NCBI RefSeq assembly: GCF_000744225.1
Contig: NZ_JQLN01000004.1
Span: 868,001 to 932,000, forward strand
DNA: 64,000 nt
Source of the DNA: Kitasatospora mediocidica KCTC 9733
GTDB taxonomy: Bacteria; Actinomycetota; Actinomycetes; Streptomycetales; Streptomycetaceae
Direction: 5' to 3'
Shown: positions 49,521 through 58,321 of the stretch, one piece after another
How the letters are laid out: the number at the start of each line of letters is the position of its first letter
Numbering within the stretch: position 1 is the first letter of the stretch
Program-made: the position numbers and the translations under genes
Notes under the pieces: generated by a model
Databases searched by the model: none
Told to the model about the DNA's origin: nothing
Seen by the model: only the letters and a program-made list of their open reading frames with translations

Positions 49521-50066
49521 ATGAGCGTCGACCTCGCGCCGGCCCAGACCGACCAGCCGGCTCACTCTCCGTCCCCTGCCGCACCCCCGTCCGCCGAAGC
49601 CGGAGCCGGCGCCGTGCTGACGCCCGCCGAGCTGCGGGCCGTCGTGGCCGAGCTGGCCGAGCGGCCGGAGGAGTGGATCCACCGGGTGCGGCTGTCGGTG
49701 GACGAGCGGTGGTACGAACGGTTGCGACTGGCGGACGACCACGAGGTGTGGCTGATCAGCTGGCTGCCGGGGCAGTCCACCGGCTTCCACGACCACGGGG
49801 GCTCGCGCGGGGCGTTCACGGTGGCGCTGGGTGAGCTGGAGGAGCTCTCGCTCGGGGGCCCCGAGGGGGAGTTGCACACCCGGCGGCTGTCGGCCGGCGC
49901 GGTCCGCGCGTTCGGTCCGGAGTTCCTGCACGATGTCCGCAACACCGCCGCGGGCCCGGCGGTCACCATCCACGCGTACTCTCCGCCGCTGGGCGAGATG
50001 GCGCTCTACGAACTGCGCGCCAGCGGCCTGCGGCGCACCGCGGTGGAAGGACCGGAGCAGTGGTGA
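49521..50066 (+). CDS. Cysteine dioxygenase
   Basis: A 181-residue cupin that oxidises cysteine to cysteine sulfinate. Iron ligands are His90 and His92 (TGFHDHGGSRGAF) and His137 (FLHDVRN). The C-terminal HAYSPPLGEM block fits the bacterial CDO family. The first ~30 residues are a disordered Ala/Pro-rich extension. ATG 49521 follows GTGAGGA. It is co-transcribed with the rhodanese-like gene (GTGA overlap), which would handle sulfur released in cysteine breakdown, and lies behind a Cys-rich leader peptide. Confidence 0.9.
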   Translation: MSVDLAPAQTDQPAHSPSPAAPPSAEAGAGAVLTPAELRAVVAELAERPEEWIHRVRLSVDERWYERLRLADDHEVWLISWLPGQSTGFHDHGGSRGAFTVALGELEELSLGGPEGELHTRRLSAGAVRAFGPEFLHDVRNTAAGPAVTIHAYSPPLGEMALYELRASGLRRTAVEGPEQW

Positions 50067-50452
50067 CCGTCGACGACCTGGTGGCCCGTTCCCGGGCGGG
50101 TGTGCACCGCCCGGGCCCGCAGGAGACCCGCACCGCGCAGCTGGCGGGAGCGTTGCTGGTGGACATCCGGCCGGCCGCGCAGCGGTCCGCCGAGGGGCAG
50201 ATCCCCGGCGCGCTGGTGATCGAGCGCAATGTGCTGGAGTGGCGGCTGGACCCGACCGGCAGCCACCGGATCCCGGAGGCGACCGGGTACGACCTGCCGG
50301 TGATCGTGCTCTGCTCGGCGGGGTACGCCTCCAGCCTGGCCGCCGCCTCGCTGCGCGAGCTGGGGCTGCACCGGGCGACCGACCTGGACGGCGGCTTCGT
50401 CGCCTGGGCCGAGGCGGGCCTGCCCACCGAGCCGGGACCCCCGGTGGGGTGA
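50063..50452 (+). CDS. Rhodanese-like sulfurtransferase
   Basis: A ~129-residue single rhodanese domain: LLVDIRPAAQRSAEGQIPGALVIERNVLEWRLDP leads to the active-site loop CSAGYASSLAAASL with catalytic Cys, then ATDLDGGFVAWAEAGLP. GTG 50063 is preferred to GTG 50060 since it gives a GTGA overlap with the cysteine dioxygenase stop. It would carry persulfide sulfur in the same pathway. Confidence 0.9.
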   Translation: MTVDDLVARSRAGVHRPGPQETRTAQLAGALLVDIRPAAQRSAEGQIPGALVIERNVLEWRLDPTGSHRIPEATGYDLPVIVLCSAGYASSLAAASLRELGLHRATDLDGGFVAWAEAGLPTEPGPPVG

Positions 50453-50460
50453 GGTGAGGG

Positions 50461-50480
50461 TGACGCGGAGGACCGCGTCA
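50461..50480. terminator. Hairpin after the cysteine dioxygenase-rhodanese operon
   Basis: TGACGCGG, AGGA, CCGCGTCA; perfect 8-bp stem 8 bp past the rhodanese stop. Confidence 0.55.
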
Positions 50481-50605
50481 GATCCGTCACTGATCACCGG
50501 TCAGGGGTTTCCCGTAACCTCGACGCGGGAAACGTGCCGCGGGGCTCCGCCCCTGATCCAGCTTCACCCGACCGGTGCCCAGGGCACCACAGCTAGGAAC
50601 ACTCC

Positions 50606-51661
50606 GTGATCAGATTCGACGGCGCCGGCAAGCGCCACCCCGACGGCACGATAGCCGTCGAGGGACTCGACCTCACCGTGCCCGCCGGGCGGACCACCGT
50701 GCTGGTCGGCCCGTCCGGCTGCGGCAAGACCACCATCCTGCGGATGGTCAACCGGATGGTGGAACCGACCTCGGGCCGGGTGCTGCTGGACGGCACGGAC
50801 GTCACCGAGCTGGAGGCGGCCAAGCTGCGCCGCGGGATCGGCTACGTGATCCAGCAGGCGGGGCTCTTCCCGCACCGCAAGGTGATCGACAACATCGCCA
50901 CCGTGCCCCACCTGCTCGGCTGGGACCGCAAGAAGGCCCGGGCCCGGGCGCACGAGATGCTCGAACTGGTGGGCCTGGCACCGGAGACCGCCAAGCGCTA
51001 CCCGTTCCAGCTCTCCGGCGGCCAGCAGCAGCGGGTCGGGGTGGCCAGGGCGCTGGCCGCCGACCCGCCGCTGCTGCTGATGGACGAGCCGTTCAGCGCC
51101 GTCGACCCGGTGGTGCGGGCCGGGCTGCAGGAGGAACTGCTCCGCCTGCAGTCGGAGTTGAACAAGACCGTGCTCTTCGTGACGCACGACATCGAGGAGG
51201 CCGTCCGGCTCGGCGACCAGATCGTGGTGCTGCGCGAGCACGGCCGGATCGGCCAGGTCGCCGACCCGGCCACCCTGCTGGCCGCGCCGGCCGACGAGCA
51301 GGTGGCCGCCTTCCTTGGCCGTGACCGCGGGCTGCGCGGGCTCGGACTGCGCCCGGCCGGCTCGATAGCACTCACCCCCCTCGACGAGCCCTTCGCCGGC
51401 TGGCGGCTGGAGCTGGACGAGGCCGGACGGGCGACCGGCTGGACCGGCCACGGCGAGCACCGCCCGGCCGCCGCCTTCGACCCCGGCGCCGACACCCTGC
51501 GCACCGCGCTGGACGCCACCGTGCTGTCGCCCGTCGGCGCGGCCGTCGCGGTGGACGGCGACGGACGGGCCGTCGGCATCGCCGCGCGCGCGGCCGTCCT
51601 GGACGCCCTCGACGCGCTGCACGCGCTACCGCCCCGGGACGAGGCCGGCCATGGACGGTGA
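50606..51661 (+). CDS. Glycine betaine/choline-type ABC transporter ATPase (OpuCA/ProV-like)
   Basis: A 351-residue ATPase with Walker A GPSGCGKTT, signature LSGGQQQRVGVARALA, Walker B LLLMDEPFSAVD and switch VTHDIEEAV. The DPVVRAGLQEEL after Walker B is characteristic of the quaternary-amine importer group. The last ~110 residues are a weak regulatory domain, less clear than the tandem CBS of classical members. GTG 50606. It is the first of a four-gene cluster for compatible solute or choline uptake and overlaps the first permease by 11 bp. Confidence 0.88.
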   Translation: MIRFDGAGKRHPDGTIAVEGLDLTVPAGRTTVLVGPSGCGKTTILRMVNRMVEPTSGRVLLDGTDVTELEAAKLRRGIGYVIQQAGLFPHRKVIDNIATVPHLLGWDRKKARARAHEMLELVGLAPETAKRYPFQLSGGQQQRVGVARALAADPPLLLMDEPFSAVDPVVRAGLQEELLRLQSELNKTVLFVTHDIEEAVRLGDQIVVLREHGRIGQVADPATLLAAPADEQVAAFLGRDRGLRGLGLRPAGSIALTPLDEPFAGWRLELDEAGRATGWTGHGEHRPAAAFDPGADTLRTALDATVLSPVGAAVAVDGDGRAVGIAARAAVLDALDALHALPPRDEAGHGR

Positions 51662-52319
51662 GCCCCTGGTCCGCTGGTACTGGATCGGCGACCATCTCGG
51701 CTACCTGTGGGGCCTGCTGGCCGACCACGCGGTGATCTCGCTGGTGCCGGTGCTGATCGGGTTGCTGCTCGCGCTGCCGCTGGGACTGCTCTGCACCCGG
51801 TTCCCGCGGCTCTACCAGCCGCTGGCCGCGACCTTCAACGTGGTCTACGCGCTGCCCTCGCTGGCGGTCTTCGTGGTGCTCATCCCGTACACCGGTCTGG
51901 CCACCCAGGCCACCGTGATGATCCCGCTGACCTGCTACGCGCTGGCCGTGCTGCTGCCCACCACGGTGGACGGGCTGCGGGCGGTGCCGGATCCGGTCCG
52001 GCAGGCCGCCACCGCGATGGGCTACGGCCCCTGGCGGCGGCTGACGGCCGTCGAGCTCCCCTCGGCCGTGCCGTACGTGGTGGCCGGCCTGCGGGTGGCG
52101 GCGGTCTCCAGCATCTCGCTGGCCAGCGTCGGCGCGCTGATCGGGCGCGGCGGACTCGGCTACCTGTTCATCGACGGCTTCCAGCGGACCTTCCCGACCC
52201 CGATCGTGGCCGGGATCGTGCTGGTCGCCCTGCTGGCCCTGGTGACCGACGGCGTACTGCTGCTGGCCCGCCGGGTACTGGCCCCCTGGGCCGGGCGTGA
52301 GACGGCGGTGCGGCGATGA
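51651..52319 (+). CDS. Glycine betaine/choline-type ABC transporter permease
   Basis: A 222-residue permease with about six membrane segments (SLVPVLIGLLLALPLGLLC early on) and the EAA-like loop AATAMGYGPWRRLTAVELPSAVPYVVAGLRVAAV. It pairs with the next permease. ATG 51651; overlaps the ATPase gene by 11 bp and the next start by an ATGA. Confidence 0.9.
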   Translation: MDGEPLVRWYWIGDHLGYLWGLLADHAVISLVPVLIGLLLALPLGLLCTRFPRLYQPLAATFNVVYALPSLAVFVVLIPYTGLATQATVMIPLTCYALAVLLPTTVDGLRAVPDPVRQAATAMGYGPWRRLTAVELPSAVPYVVAGLRVAAVSSISLASVGALIGRGGLGYLFIDGFQRTFPTPIVAGIVLVALLALVTDGVLLLARRVLAPWAGRETAVRR

Positions 52320-52987
52320 ACTGGCTCTCCTGGATCTCCGACTTCTTCAGCTCCCCCGACCGGCGCAGCGGCCCCGACTCGATCGCCAACCGGATCGGCG
52401 AGCATCTGGCGATCTCCGGCGAGGCGCTGTTCTACGCGGCGCTGCTGGCCGTCCCGCTGGGCCTGCTGATCGGCTACAGCGGGCGCGGCGCCGGGCTGGT
52501 GACGGCGCTCAGCGGCACCGCCCGGGCGCTGCCGACGCTCGGCCTGGTCACCCTCGCCGTCCTGCTGGTCGGGGTCGGCGACACCGCCGTGCTGATCCCG
52601 CTGGTGGCGCTGGCCGCGCCGGTGCTGCTGGTGGCGGCCTGCGAAGGCGTCCGCGGCACCGATCCGGACCTGCGGGACGCGGCGCGCGGCATCGGGCTGA
52701 CGCATCGCCAGGTGCTCTGGCAGGTCTGCGTCCCGGCGGCGCTGCCCGCGCTGCTGGCCGGGCTGCGTACCGCCACCGTCCAGGTGATCGCCACCGCGAC
52801 GGTGGCCGCCTACGTGGGCCTGGGCGGGCTCGGCCGCTACGTCATCGACGGCCTGGCCACCCGCGACTTCCCGCTGACCGTCGGCGGCGCGCTGCTGGTG
52901 GTCCTGCTCGCGGTGGCGGCCCAACTGCTCTTCGCGGCGCTGAGCCGGTTCGCCCTGCCCGCCGGGCTGCGCAAGCAGCGGCGCTGA
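52316..52987 (+). CDS. Glycine betaine/choline-type ABC transporter permease, second
   Basis: A 223-residue permease, related to the preceding one: ALFYAALLAVPLGLLIGYSG and loop AARGIGLTHRQVLWQVCVPAALPALLAGLRTATVQV. Start ATG 52316 with a 4-bp overlap (ATGA). About 43 bp separate it from the binding-protein gene. Confidence 0.9.
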   Translation: MNWLSWISDFFSSPDRRSGPDSIANRIGEHLAISGEALFYAALLAVPLGLLIGYSGRGAGLVTALSGTARALPTLGLVTLAVLLVGVGDTAVLIPLVALAAPVLLVAACEGVRGTDPDLRDAARGIGLTHRQVLWQVCVPAALPALLAGLRTATVQVIATATVAAYVGLGGLGRYVIDGLATRDFPLTVGGALLVVLLAVAAQLLFAALSRFALPAGLRKQRR

Positions 52988-53030
52988 CCCCCTTCACTCC
53001 TCACCACTCCCGTCCCGAAAGGACCACCTC

Positions 53031-53942
53031 ATGTCCCTGCGTTCGCGTGCGACCACCTCCGTCGTCCTGATGGCGGCCATCGCGCTGGCCGCGACGGCCT
53101 GCAGCTCATCCAAGAGCGACCCGCTGTCCGGTGCTTCCAAAGCCGCCGGCAGCGGCTCGACGGTGACCATCGGCTCGGCGAACTACCCCGAGAACGTCCT
53201 GCTCGCCTCGATCTACTCGCAGGCGCTGCAGGCCAAGGGCGTCAAGGTCGACGAGAAGTTCAACATCGGCAGCCGGGAGGTCATCTACGGCCAGCTGCAG
53301 AGCGGCAACCTGACGGTGCTGCCGGAGTACAACGGCGCGCTGCTGCAGTACCTGGACGCCAAGGCCACCGCGGCCACCTCGACCGACGTCGACGCGGCGC
53401 TGCAGAAGGCGCTGCCGTCCTCGCTGGAGATCCTCAACTCCTCGGCGGCCGAGGACAAGGACTCGCTGACGGTCAGTCAGGCCACGGCCGACAAGTACAA
53501 CTTGAAGAGCATCACCGACCTCACCGGGCAGGCGGCGAACTTCACCATCGGCGGCCAGCCGGAGTTCAAGTCGCGGCGCGAGCAGCAGTTCAAGGACGCC
53601 TACGGGCTGACCTTCAAGGACTGGAAGCCGACCGCCGACACCACGGCCAACGCGCTCAAGGACGGCTCGCTCCAGGTCGGCGACGTCTTCACCACCGACC
53701 CGCGGATCCTCCAGCTCGGCCTGGTGGCGCTCACCGACCCGAAGAACCTGTTCGGCGCGCAGAACGTCACGCCGCTGGTCAACAAGGCCGGCGTGAACCC
53801 GACGGTGACCGACACGCTGAACGCCGTCTCGGCGAAGCTGGACACCCCCGGGCTGGTGGCGCTGATGAAGAAGGTCTCGATCGACAAGGACGACCCGTCC
53901 GCGGTCGCCAAGGACTGGGTCAAGGCCAACGGCCTGGGCTGA
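53031..53942 (+). CDS. Glycine betaine/choline-type ABC transporter binding lipoprotein
   Basis: A 303-residue lipoprotein (lipobox ATAC, Cys24) of the OpuAC/OsmF family: TVTIGSANYPENVLLASIYSQALQAKG, ending with a two-lobed binding fold (EYNGALLQYL, GDVFTTDPRI). It would catch betaine, choline or carnitine outside the membrane. ATG 53031 follows GAAAGGA. The operon is closed by the hairpin at 53965-54009. Confidence 0.9.
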   Translation: MSLRSRATTSVVLMAAIALAATACSSSKSDPLSGASKAAGSGSTVTIGSANYPENVLLASIYSQALQAKGVKVDEKFNIGSREVIYGQLQSGNLTVLPEYNGALLQYLDAKATAATSTDVDAALQKALPSSLEILNSSAAEDKDSLTVSQATADKYNLKSITDLTGQAANFTIGGQPEFKSRREQQFKDAYGLTFKDWKPTADTTANALKDGSLQVGDVFTTDPRILQLGLVALTDPKNLFGAQNVTPLVNKAGVNPTVTDTLNAVSAKLDTPGLVALMKKVSIDKDDPSAVAKDWVKANGLG

Positions 53943-53964
53943 CCGACTGCGCCCGGTACGCGTC

Positions 53965-54009
53965 AGGGCCCCGCACCGCCGCCCGAGGGGGACGGCGGTG
54001 CGGGGCCCT
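53965..54009. terminator. Perfect 17-bp hairpin after the quaternary-amine transporter operon
   Basis: AGGGCCCCGCACCGCCG and CGGCGGTGCGGGGCCCT with an 11-nt loop, between convergent genes; it can serve both. Confidence 0.9.
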
Positions 54010-54026
54010 CGCGTGTGGGGTCCGGA

Positions 54027-54776
54027 TCAGTACCAGTGGTGGTTCTGCCAGAAGGCCCAAGCGGCGTTCGGGCTGCCGTAGCGGTCGTTCATGTAGCCGA
54101 GCGTCCACTTGATCTGGGTCACCGGGTTGGTCCGCCAGTCGGAGCCGGCCGAGGCCATCTTGCCGGCCGGCAGCGCCTGGCCGAGGCCATAGGAGCCGGA
54201 GGACGGGTTGGTGGCCCGCAGGTTCCAGCTGCTCTCGTGGTTGATGATGTTGCTGAAGGCGGCCCACTGGCCGGCCGGGACCATGCTCTGCGCCAGCGCG
54301 CGGACGCCGCTGGGGCTGGTGTCCACGGCGGCCTGCGGGGCAGGCGCCGGAGCCGCGGGCTGCGGGGCGGGCTGCGCGGGGGCCTGCTCGGCCGGAGCGG
54401 CCGGAGCGGGAGCCTGCGGGGCGGCGGCGGGAGCCTCGACGGGCTGCGCGGCCGGGGCGGCCGGCTTGGCCTCGCCCGACGCCAGGTACGGCGCGGCCGC
54501 GACGGTGTGGCCGCCGGCGGCCGGGGTCGGCTTCAGGTAGGGCGCGGCGCCGAGCTTGCCGGTGTCGATGGCGCGGGTGGCGGTGACCGGCGCGATCTTG
54601 AGGGCGTCCGGGTGTCCGGCGGCGGCGACCGTGGTGACGGTCGGCGCGTCCGCGACGGCCGGGCCGGTCGGGATCGCGAGGGCCACGGCGGAGGCGGCGA
54701 TCACGGTGGCCAGGCCGGCCGAGCCGACCAGCACGGACGATCGTCGGCGCACGTGGTTCGTCAGGGTCTTGCGCAT
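54027..54776 (-). CDS. Secreted transglycosylase-like protein (SLT/aggregation-promoting type)
   Basis: A 249-residue exported protein: Arg-rich start, signal or anchor helix 14-38, a Pro/Ala-rich spacer (about 95-150) and a C-terminal lysozyme-like domain. The catalytic Glu181 sits in IINHESSWNLRATN, with SYGLGQALP and TQIKWTLGYMNDRYGSPNAAW afterwards. It would act on peptidoglycan, for example in growth or spore germination. It is preceded (minus strand) by a long region up to about 55247 that could hold regulatory RNA. ATG 54774-54776. Confidence 0.87.
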   Translation of the reverse strand: MRKTLTNHVRRRSSVLVGSAGLATVIAASAVALAIPTGPAVADAPTVTTVAAAGHPDALKIAPVTATRAIDTGKLGAAPYLKPTPAAGGHTVAAAPYLASGEAKPAAPAAQPVEAPAAAPQAPAPAAPAEQAPAQPAPQPAAPAPAPQAAVDTSPSGVRALAQSMVPAGQWAAFSNIINHESSWNLRATNPSSGSYGLGQALPAGKMASAGSDWRTNPVTQIKWTLGYMNDRYGSPNAAWAFWQNHHWY

Positions 54777-55247
54777 GCTGCATCAACCTCGTTCGGTAGG
54801 TTCCGGCCCCGGGCGCGCAGCGGTACTGCGGCGGTGTGCCGCGCGCTGCGACGGCGCGTCGGTGGCCGTGGGCACCCCGGTCTCGGTCGGTGCCGTACGG
54901 AGCGCTCCACCGGGAAGGGGCGGCACCGGCGGGAGGCCGGTGCGAGGCGGTGCGCTGGGCGACTCGTCCAGGTTTAACGTGCGCGCCGGGCGGGCGGCAA
55001 ACAGCGCCGCTACGACGCGCGATAGGAGTTCCGCCGCCGGAACCCGGTGCAGCCGCCCCGGCAACGGGATCGGAGCGACGACGCACGGTCGTGGGCGCCA
55101 ATCCCCTGTGGCCGGTGTCACCAGCGCGGTTGCCGTGGGTCAGCGAGCGGGCACCGAGCGTGCCGGTCGGGCGGTGCGTCGCAGGTGGGACACGCCGTCG
55201 GGCGACCGGCGGTGCCACCGGCCGGTGCTGACCAATCGTTAGGACTC
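54777..55247. other. ~470-bp region upstream of the transglycosylase-like gene
   Basis: No convincing gene. In actinomycetes, genes for cell-wall hydrolases often have ydaO (c-di-AMP) riboswitches here; I could not identify its conserved elements by eye, so none is claimed. It also contains the far upstream part of the chitinase promoter. Confidence 0.55.
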
Positions 55248-55278
55248 TTGACAGATCAGTGGTCTAGTCCAAACATAG
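55248..55278 (+). promoter_or_regulatory. Chitinase promoter with DasR-type dre site
   Basis: TTGACA (55248-55253) is a good -35 box; the matching -10 is near 55271-55278. Between them lies AGTGGTCTAGTCCAAA (55258-55273), close to the dre consensus AGTGGTCTAGACCACT of DasR, the GlcNAc-responsive GntR repressor. Occupancy would block the promoter until amino sugars accumulate. Confidence 0.82.
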
Positions 55279-55492
55279 GCGGTGTCATCCGACCGGGATG
55301 CACTGTGGGGGTGTGACCACCGGCCGGCAGGCACCTGCCCTGCCCTGATCCGCCCACCACCCCCTGTCGCCACCGGCTCCTTGTGCCGACGCCCGCCCAG
55401 CCCGCTCAGCCCGACCGCGATCCGGCCACCTCCGCGCGGGTCGTTGTCATGCACACTTCCCAATTCCCCCGTCACGTCTGTTGGAGCACTGC

Positions 55493-57550
55493 ATGCGACT
55501 TCACAGATCCATCCAGGCCCTGATCTCGGCCGGTTTCACCCTGGCCGCCTCGGCCGGTCTCGTGGTCGGCGTCGGCAGCGCCGCCCACGCGGCGACCCCG
55601 CTGCCCACGCACGTCTTCGCGCCGTACTTCGAGGCCTACAGCAACGACGACCCGGCCGCCCTGGCCGCGCAGTCCGGCAACAAGTACCTGACGATGGCGT
55701 TCATCCAGGCCGCCACCAAGGGCTCCTGCACCCCGTATTGGAACGGCCAGACCTCACAGCCGATCGCGGCCTCCCAGTTCGGCGCCGCGATCAACACCAT
55801 CCGCGCGGGCGGCGGCGACGTGATCCCGTCCTTCGGCGGCTACGCGGCTGACAACGGCGGCACCGAGATCGCCGACAGCTGCACCGACGTCAACTCGATC
55901 GCCGCCGCGTACGAGAACGTCATCACCACCTACGGCGTCAGCCGGATCGACCTGGACACCGAGGACAACTCGCTGACCAACACGGCCGGCATCGACCGCC
56001 GCAACAAGGCGATCAAGGTCGTCGAGGACTGGGCCGCGGCCAACAACCGCACCGTGCAGTTCTCCTACACCCTGCCGACCACCACCAGCGGCCTGGCGTC
56101 CAGCGGTCTCGCGGTCCTGAAGAACGCGGTCACCAACAACGCGCGGATCGACGTCGTGAACCTCATGACGTTCGACTACTACGACGGCGCCTCGCACGAG
56201 ATGGCCAACGACGCCGAGAGCGCGGCCGCCGGCACCGAGGCCCAGTTGGCGAAGCTCTACCCGACGCAGACGGCCGCCCAGCTGTGGGGCTCGATCGGCG
56301 TCACCCTGATGCCCGGCATCGACGACTTCGGCGCGGGCGAGACCACCACCGTCGCGGACGCCTCCACCGTCCTCAACTGGGCCAACAGCAAGGGCATCAA
56401 CACGCTCTCGTTCTGGGCCCTGGAGCGTGACAACGGCGGCTGCGTCGGCACCGCCGGATCCGACACCTGCTCGGGCATCGCGCAGGGCACCTGGGACTTC
56501 AGCCACGCCCTGGAGCCGTTCACCAACGGTGGCGGCACCCAGGTCAACGACTTCTCGCTGAGCGCCTCCCCGGCCGCCGGCTCGGTCGCCGCAGGCAGCT
56601 CCGCCAGCGCCACCATCGGCACCGCCGTCGCCTCCGGCAGCGCCCAGAGCGTCGCCCTCACCGTCACCGGCGCCCCCGCCGGCGTCACCGCCACCCTCAG
56701 CCCCACCAGCGTCACCGCCGGCGCCGCCTCCACCCTGAGCATCGCCACCAGCGCCACCACCACGCCCGGCAGCTACCCGCTCACCATCACCGGCACCGCC
56801 GCCTCCGGCAGCCACACCACCACCTACACCCTCACCGTCACCGGCGGCACCACCAGCAACGACTTCTCGCTGAGCGCCTCCCCGGCCGCCGGCTCGGTCG
56901 CCGCAGGCAGCTCCGCCAGCAGCACCATCGGCACCGCCGTCGCCTCCGGCAGCGCCCAGAACGTGGCCCTCACCGTCACCGGCGCCCCCGCCGGCGTCAC
57001 CGCCACCCTCAGCCCCACCAGCGTCACCGCCGGCGCCGCCTCCACCCTGAGCATCGCCACCAGCGCCACCACCACGCCCGGCAGCTACCCGCTCACCATC
57101 ACCGGCACCGCCGCCTCCGGCAGCCACACCACCACCTACACCCTCACCGTCACCGGCGGCACCACCACCGGCAGCCTGGCCAACGGCGGCTTCGAGACCG
57201 GCAGCCTGAGCCCGTGGACCTGCCAGCCCGGTGGCGCGGTGGTCTCCACCCCCGTCCACTCCGGCAGCCACGCGCTCCAGGTCTCGCCGACCAGCAGCCA
57301 GACCGGTGAGTGCGACCAGACCGTCACCCTCGCCCCCAACCACGCCTACACGCTGACCGGTTGGGTCCAGGGCAGCTACGCGTACCTGGGCGTGAGCGGC
57401 GGCGCCACCGCCTCCACCTGGGCCTCGGGCAGCGGCTGGACCAAGCTCTCCGTCCCGTTCACCACGGGCGCCTCGGGCACCGTGACCATCTACCTGCACG
57501 GCTGGTACGGCCAGGGCAACGTCTTCGGGGACGACTTCTCGATCGCCTAG
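55493..57550 (+). CDS. Secreted GH18 chitinase-type glycosidase with duplicated modules and C-terminal binding domain
   Basis: A 685-residue enzyme. Signal peptide about 1-33 (SAGFTLAASAGLVVGVGSAAHA). The GH18 barrel (~36-345) has the acidic catalytic motif RIDLDTED with Glu157 and Asp155; substrate-contact YFEAY and VMTF-like LMTFDYYDG support it. Two near-identical 104-residue beta modules follow (NDFSLSASPAAGS), then a ~120-residue C-terminal carbohydrate-binding-like domain (LANGGFETGSLSPWTC). It would cut chitin or GlcNAc polymers outside the cell. ATG 55493 follows TTGGAG. Regulation by DasR is suggested by the dre-like promoter. Confidence 0.9.
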   Translation: MRLHRSIQALISAGFTLAASAGLVVGVGSAAHAATPLPTHVFAPYFEAYSNDDPAALAAQSGNKYLTMAFIQAATKGSCTPYWNGQTSQPIAASQFGAAINTIRAGGGDVIPSFGGYAADNGGTEIADSCTDVNSIAAAYENVITTYGVSRIDLDTEDNSLTNTAGIDRRNKAIKVVEDWAAANNRTVQFSYTLPTTTSGLASSGLAVLKNAVTNNARIDVVNLMTFDYYDGASHEMANDAESAAAGTEAQLAKLYPTQTAAQLWGSIGVTLMPGIDDFGAGETTTVADASTVLNWANSKGINTLSFWALERDNGGCVGTAGSDTCSGIAQGTWDFSHALEPFTNGGGTQVNDFSLSASPAAGSVAAGSSASATIGTAVASGSAQSVALTVTGAPAGVTATLSPTSVTAGAASTLSIATSATTTPGSYPLTITGTAASGSHTTTYTLTVTGGTTSNDFSLSASPAAGSVAAGSSASSTIGTAVASGSAQNVALTVTGAPAGVTATLSPTSVTAGAASTLSIATSATTTPGSYPLTITGTAASGSHTTTYTLTVTGGTTTGSLANGGFETGSLSPWTCQPGGAVVSTPVHSGSHALQVSPTSSQTGECDQTVTLAPNHAYTLTGWVQGSYAYLGVSGGATASTWASGSGWTKLSVPFTTGASGTVTIYLHGWYGQGNVFGDDFSIA
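56546..57169 (+). repeat. Tandem 312-bp repeat in the chitinase gene
   Basis: Two copies (56546-56857 and 56858-57169) encoding 104-residue modules that differ at very few positions (for example SASA/SASS and QSVA/QNVA). Confidence 0.9.
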
Positions 57551-57567
57551 TCGTCCCGTCCCGAGCA

Positions 57568-57610
57568 GGGGCCCGGGTCAGGTCGGCAGCGCCGACGCGA
57601 CCCGGGCCCC
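57568..57610. terminator. Hairpin after the chitinase gene
   Basis: GGGGCCCGGGTC (57568-57579) and GACCCGGGCCCC (57599-57610), with an inner GTCGGC/GCCGAC stem in the loop. Confidence 0.85.
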
Positions 57611-57658
57611 GACCGTTCCCGGCGCTGTGTGTCAGAGCCCTGTGCTTGACTGAACAGC

Positions 57659-58237
57659 ATGGCAGCACAGCAGCTGGAGACCCTCGAATTCGCCACCCCC
57701 GCCGCCCTGGAAGCCTGGCTGACGGAGCATCACGGCGACTCTCCGGGCATCTGGCTCAAGTTTCGCAAGAAGGCGCCCGGCGTCGAGGCACTCAGCTATG
57801 CCGAGGCCCTGGAGGTCGCCCTCTGCCACGGCTGGATCGACGGGCAGAAGGCCGCCCTGGACGACCGGTACTGGCTCCAGCGTTTCACCCCGCGCCGCGC
57901 CCGCAGCAAGTGGTCGCGGATCAACCGCGACAAGGCCGAGGCCCTGATCGCCGACGGACGAATGCACCCGGCCGGGCTCGCCGAGGTCGAGCGGGCCCGC
58001 GCGGACGGCCGCTGGGAGGCCGCGTACGAGAGCTCGCGCACCGCCGAGGTCCCCGACGACCTCGCCGCGGCGCTCGCCGCCGAGCCCGCGGCCGCCCGCT
58101 TCTTCGAGACCCTGGATCGCACCAACCGGTACGCCGTGCTCTACCGGGTCCAAGAACCCAAGAAACCCGAGACCCGCGCCCGGCGGATCGAGAAGTATGT
58201 CGCGATGCTCGCCGCCGGGGAGAAGATCCACCCGTAG
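57659..58237 (+). CDS. YdeI/OmpD-associated family protein
   Basis: A 192-residue protein of the YdeI family: WLTEHHGDSPGIWLKFRKK, then YAEALEVALCHGWIDGQK and RRARSKWSRINRDKAEALI, ending TRARRIEKYVAMLAAGEKIHP. Members are soluble, of unknown biochemical role; some are linked to stress or bacteriocin protection. ATG 57659 lies ~48 bp after the chitinase terminator. Confidence 0.88.
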   Translation: MAAQQLETLEFATPAALEAWLTEHHGDSPGIWLKFRKKAPGVEALSYAEALEVALCHGWIDGQKAALDDRYWLQRFTPRRARSKWSRINRDKAEALIADGRMHPAGLAEVERARADGRWEAAYESSRTAEVPDDLAAALAAEPAAARFFETLDRTNRYAVLYRVQEPKKPETRARRIEKYVAMLAAGEKIHP

Positions 58238-58321
58238 GCGGTGCGTGACACGGCCTGCGGCGTCCAGGCCGCCGGGGCCTGCGGGCGGGTCCGTCCGGGA
58301 GGTGTTCTAGGCTTCCGCCTT

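Noticed and set aside
54777..55247. Possible ydaO (c-di-AMP) riboswitch upstream of the transglycosylase-like gene
   Set aside because: The genomic context fits, but I could not find the conserved core by eye. An Rfam scan of the minus strand would decide.
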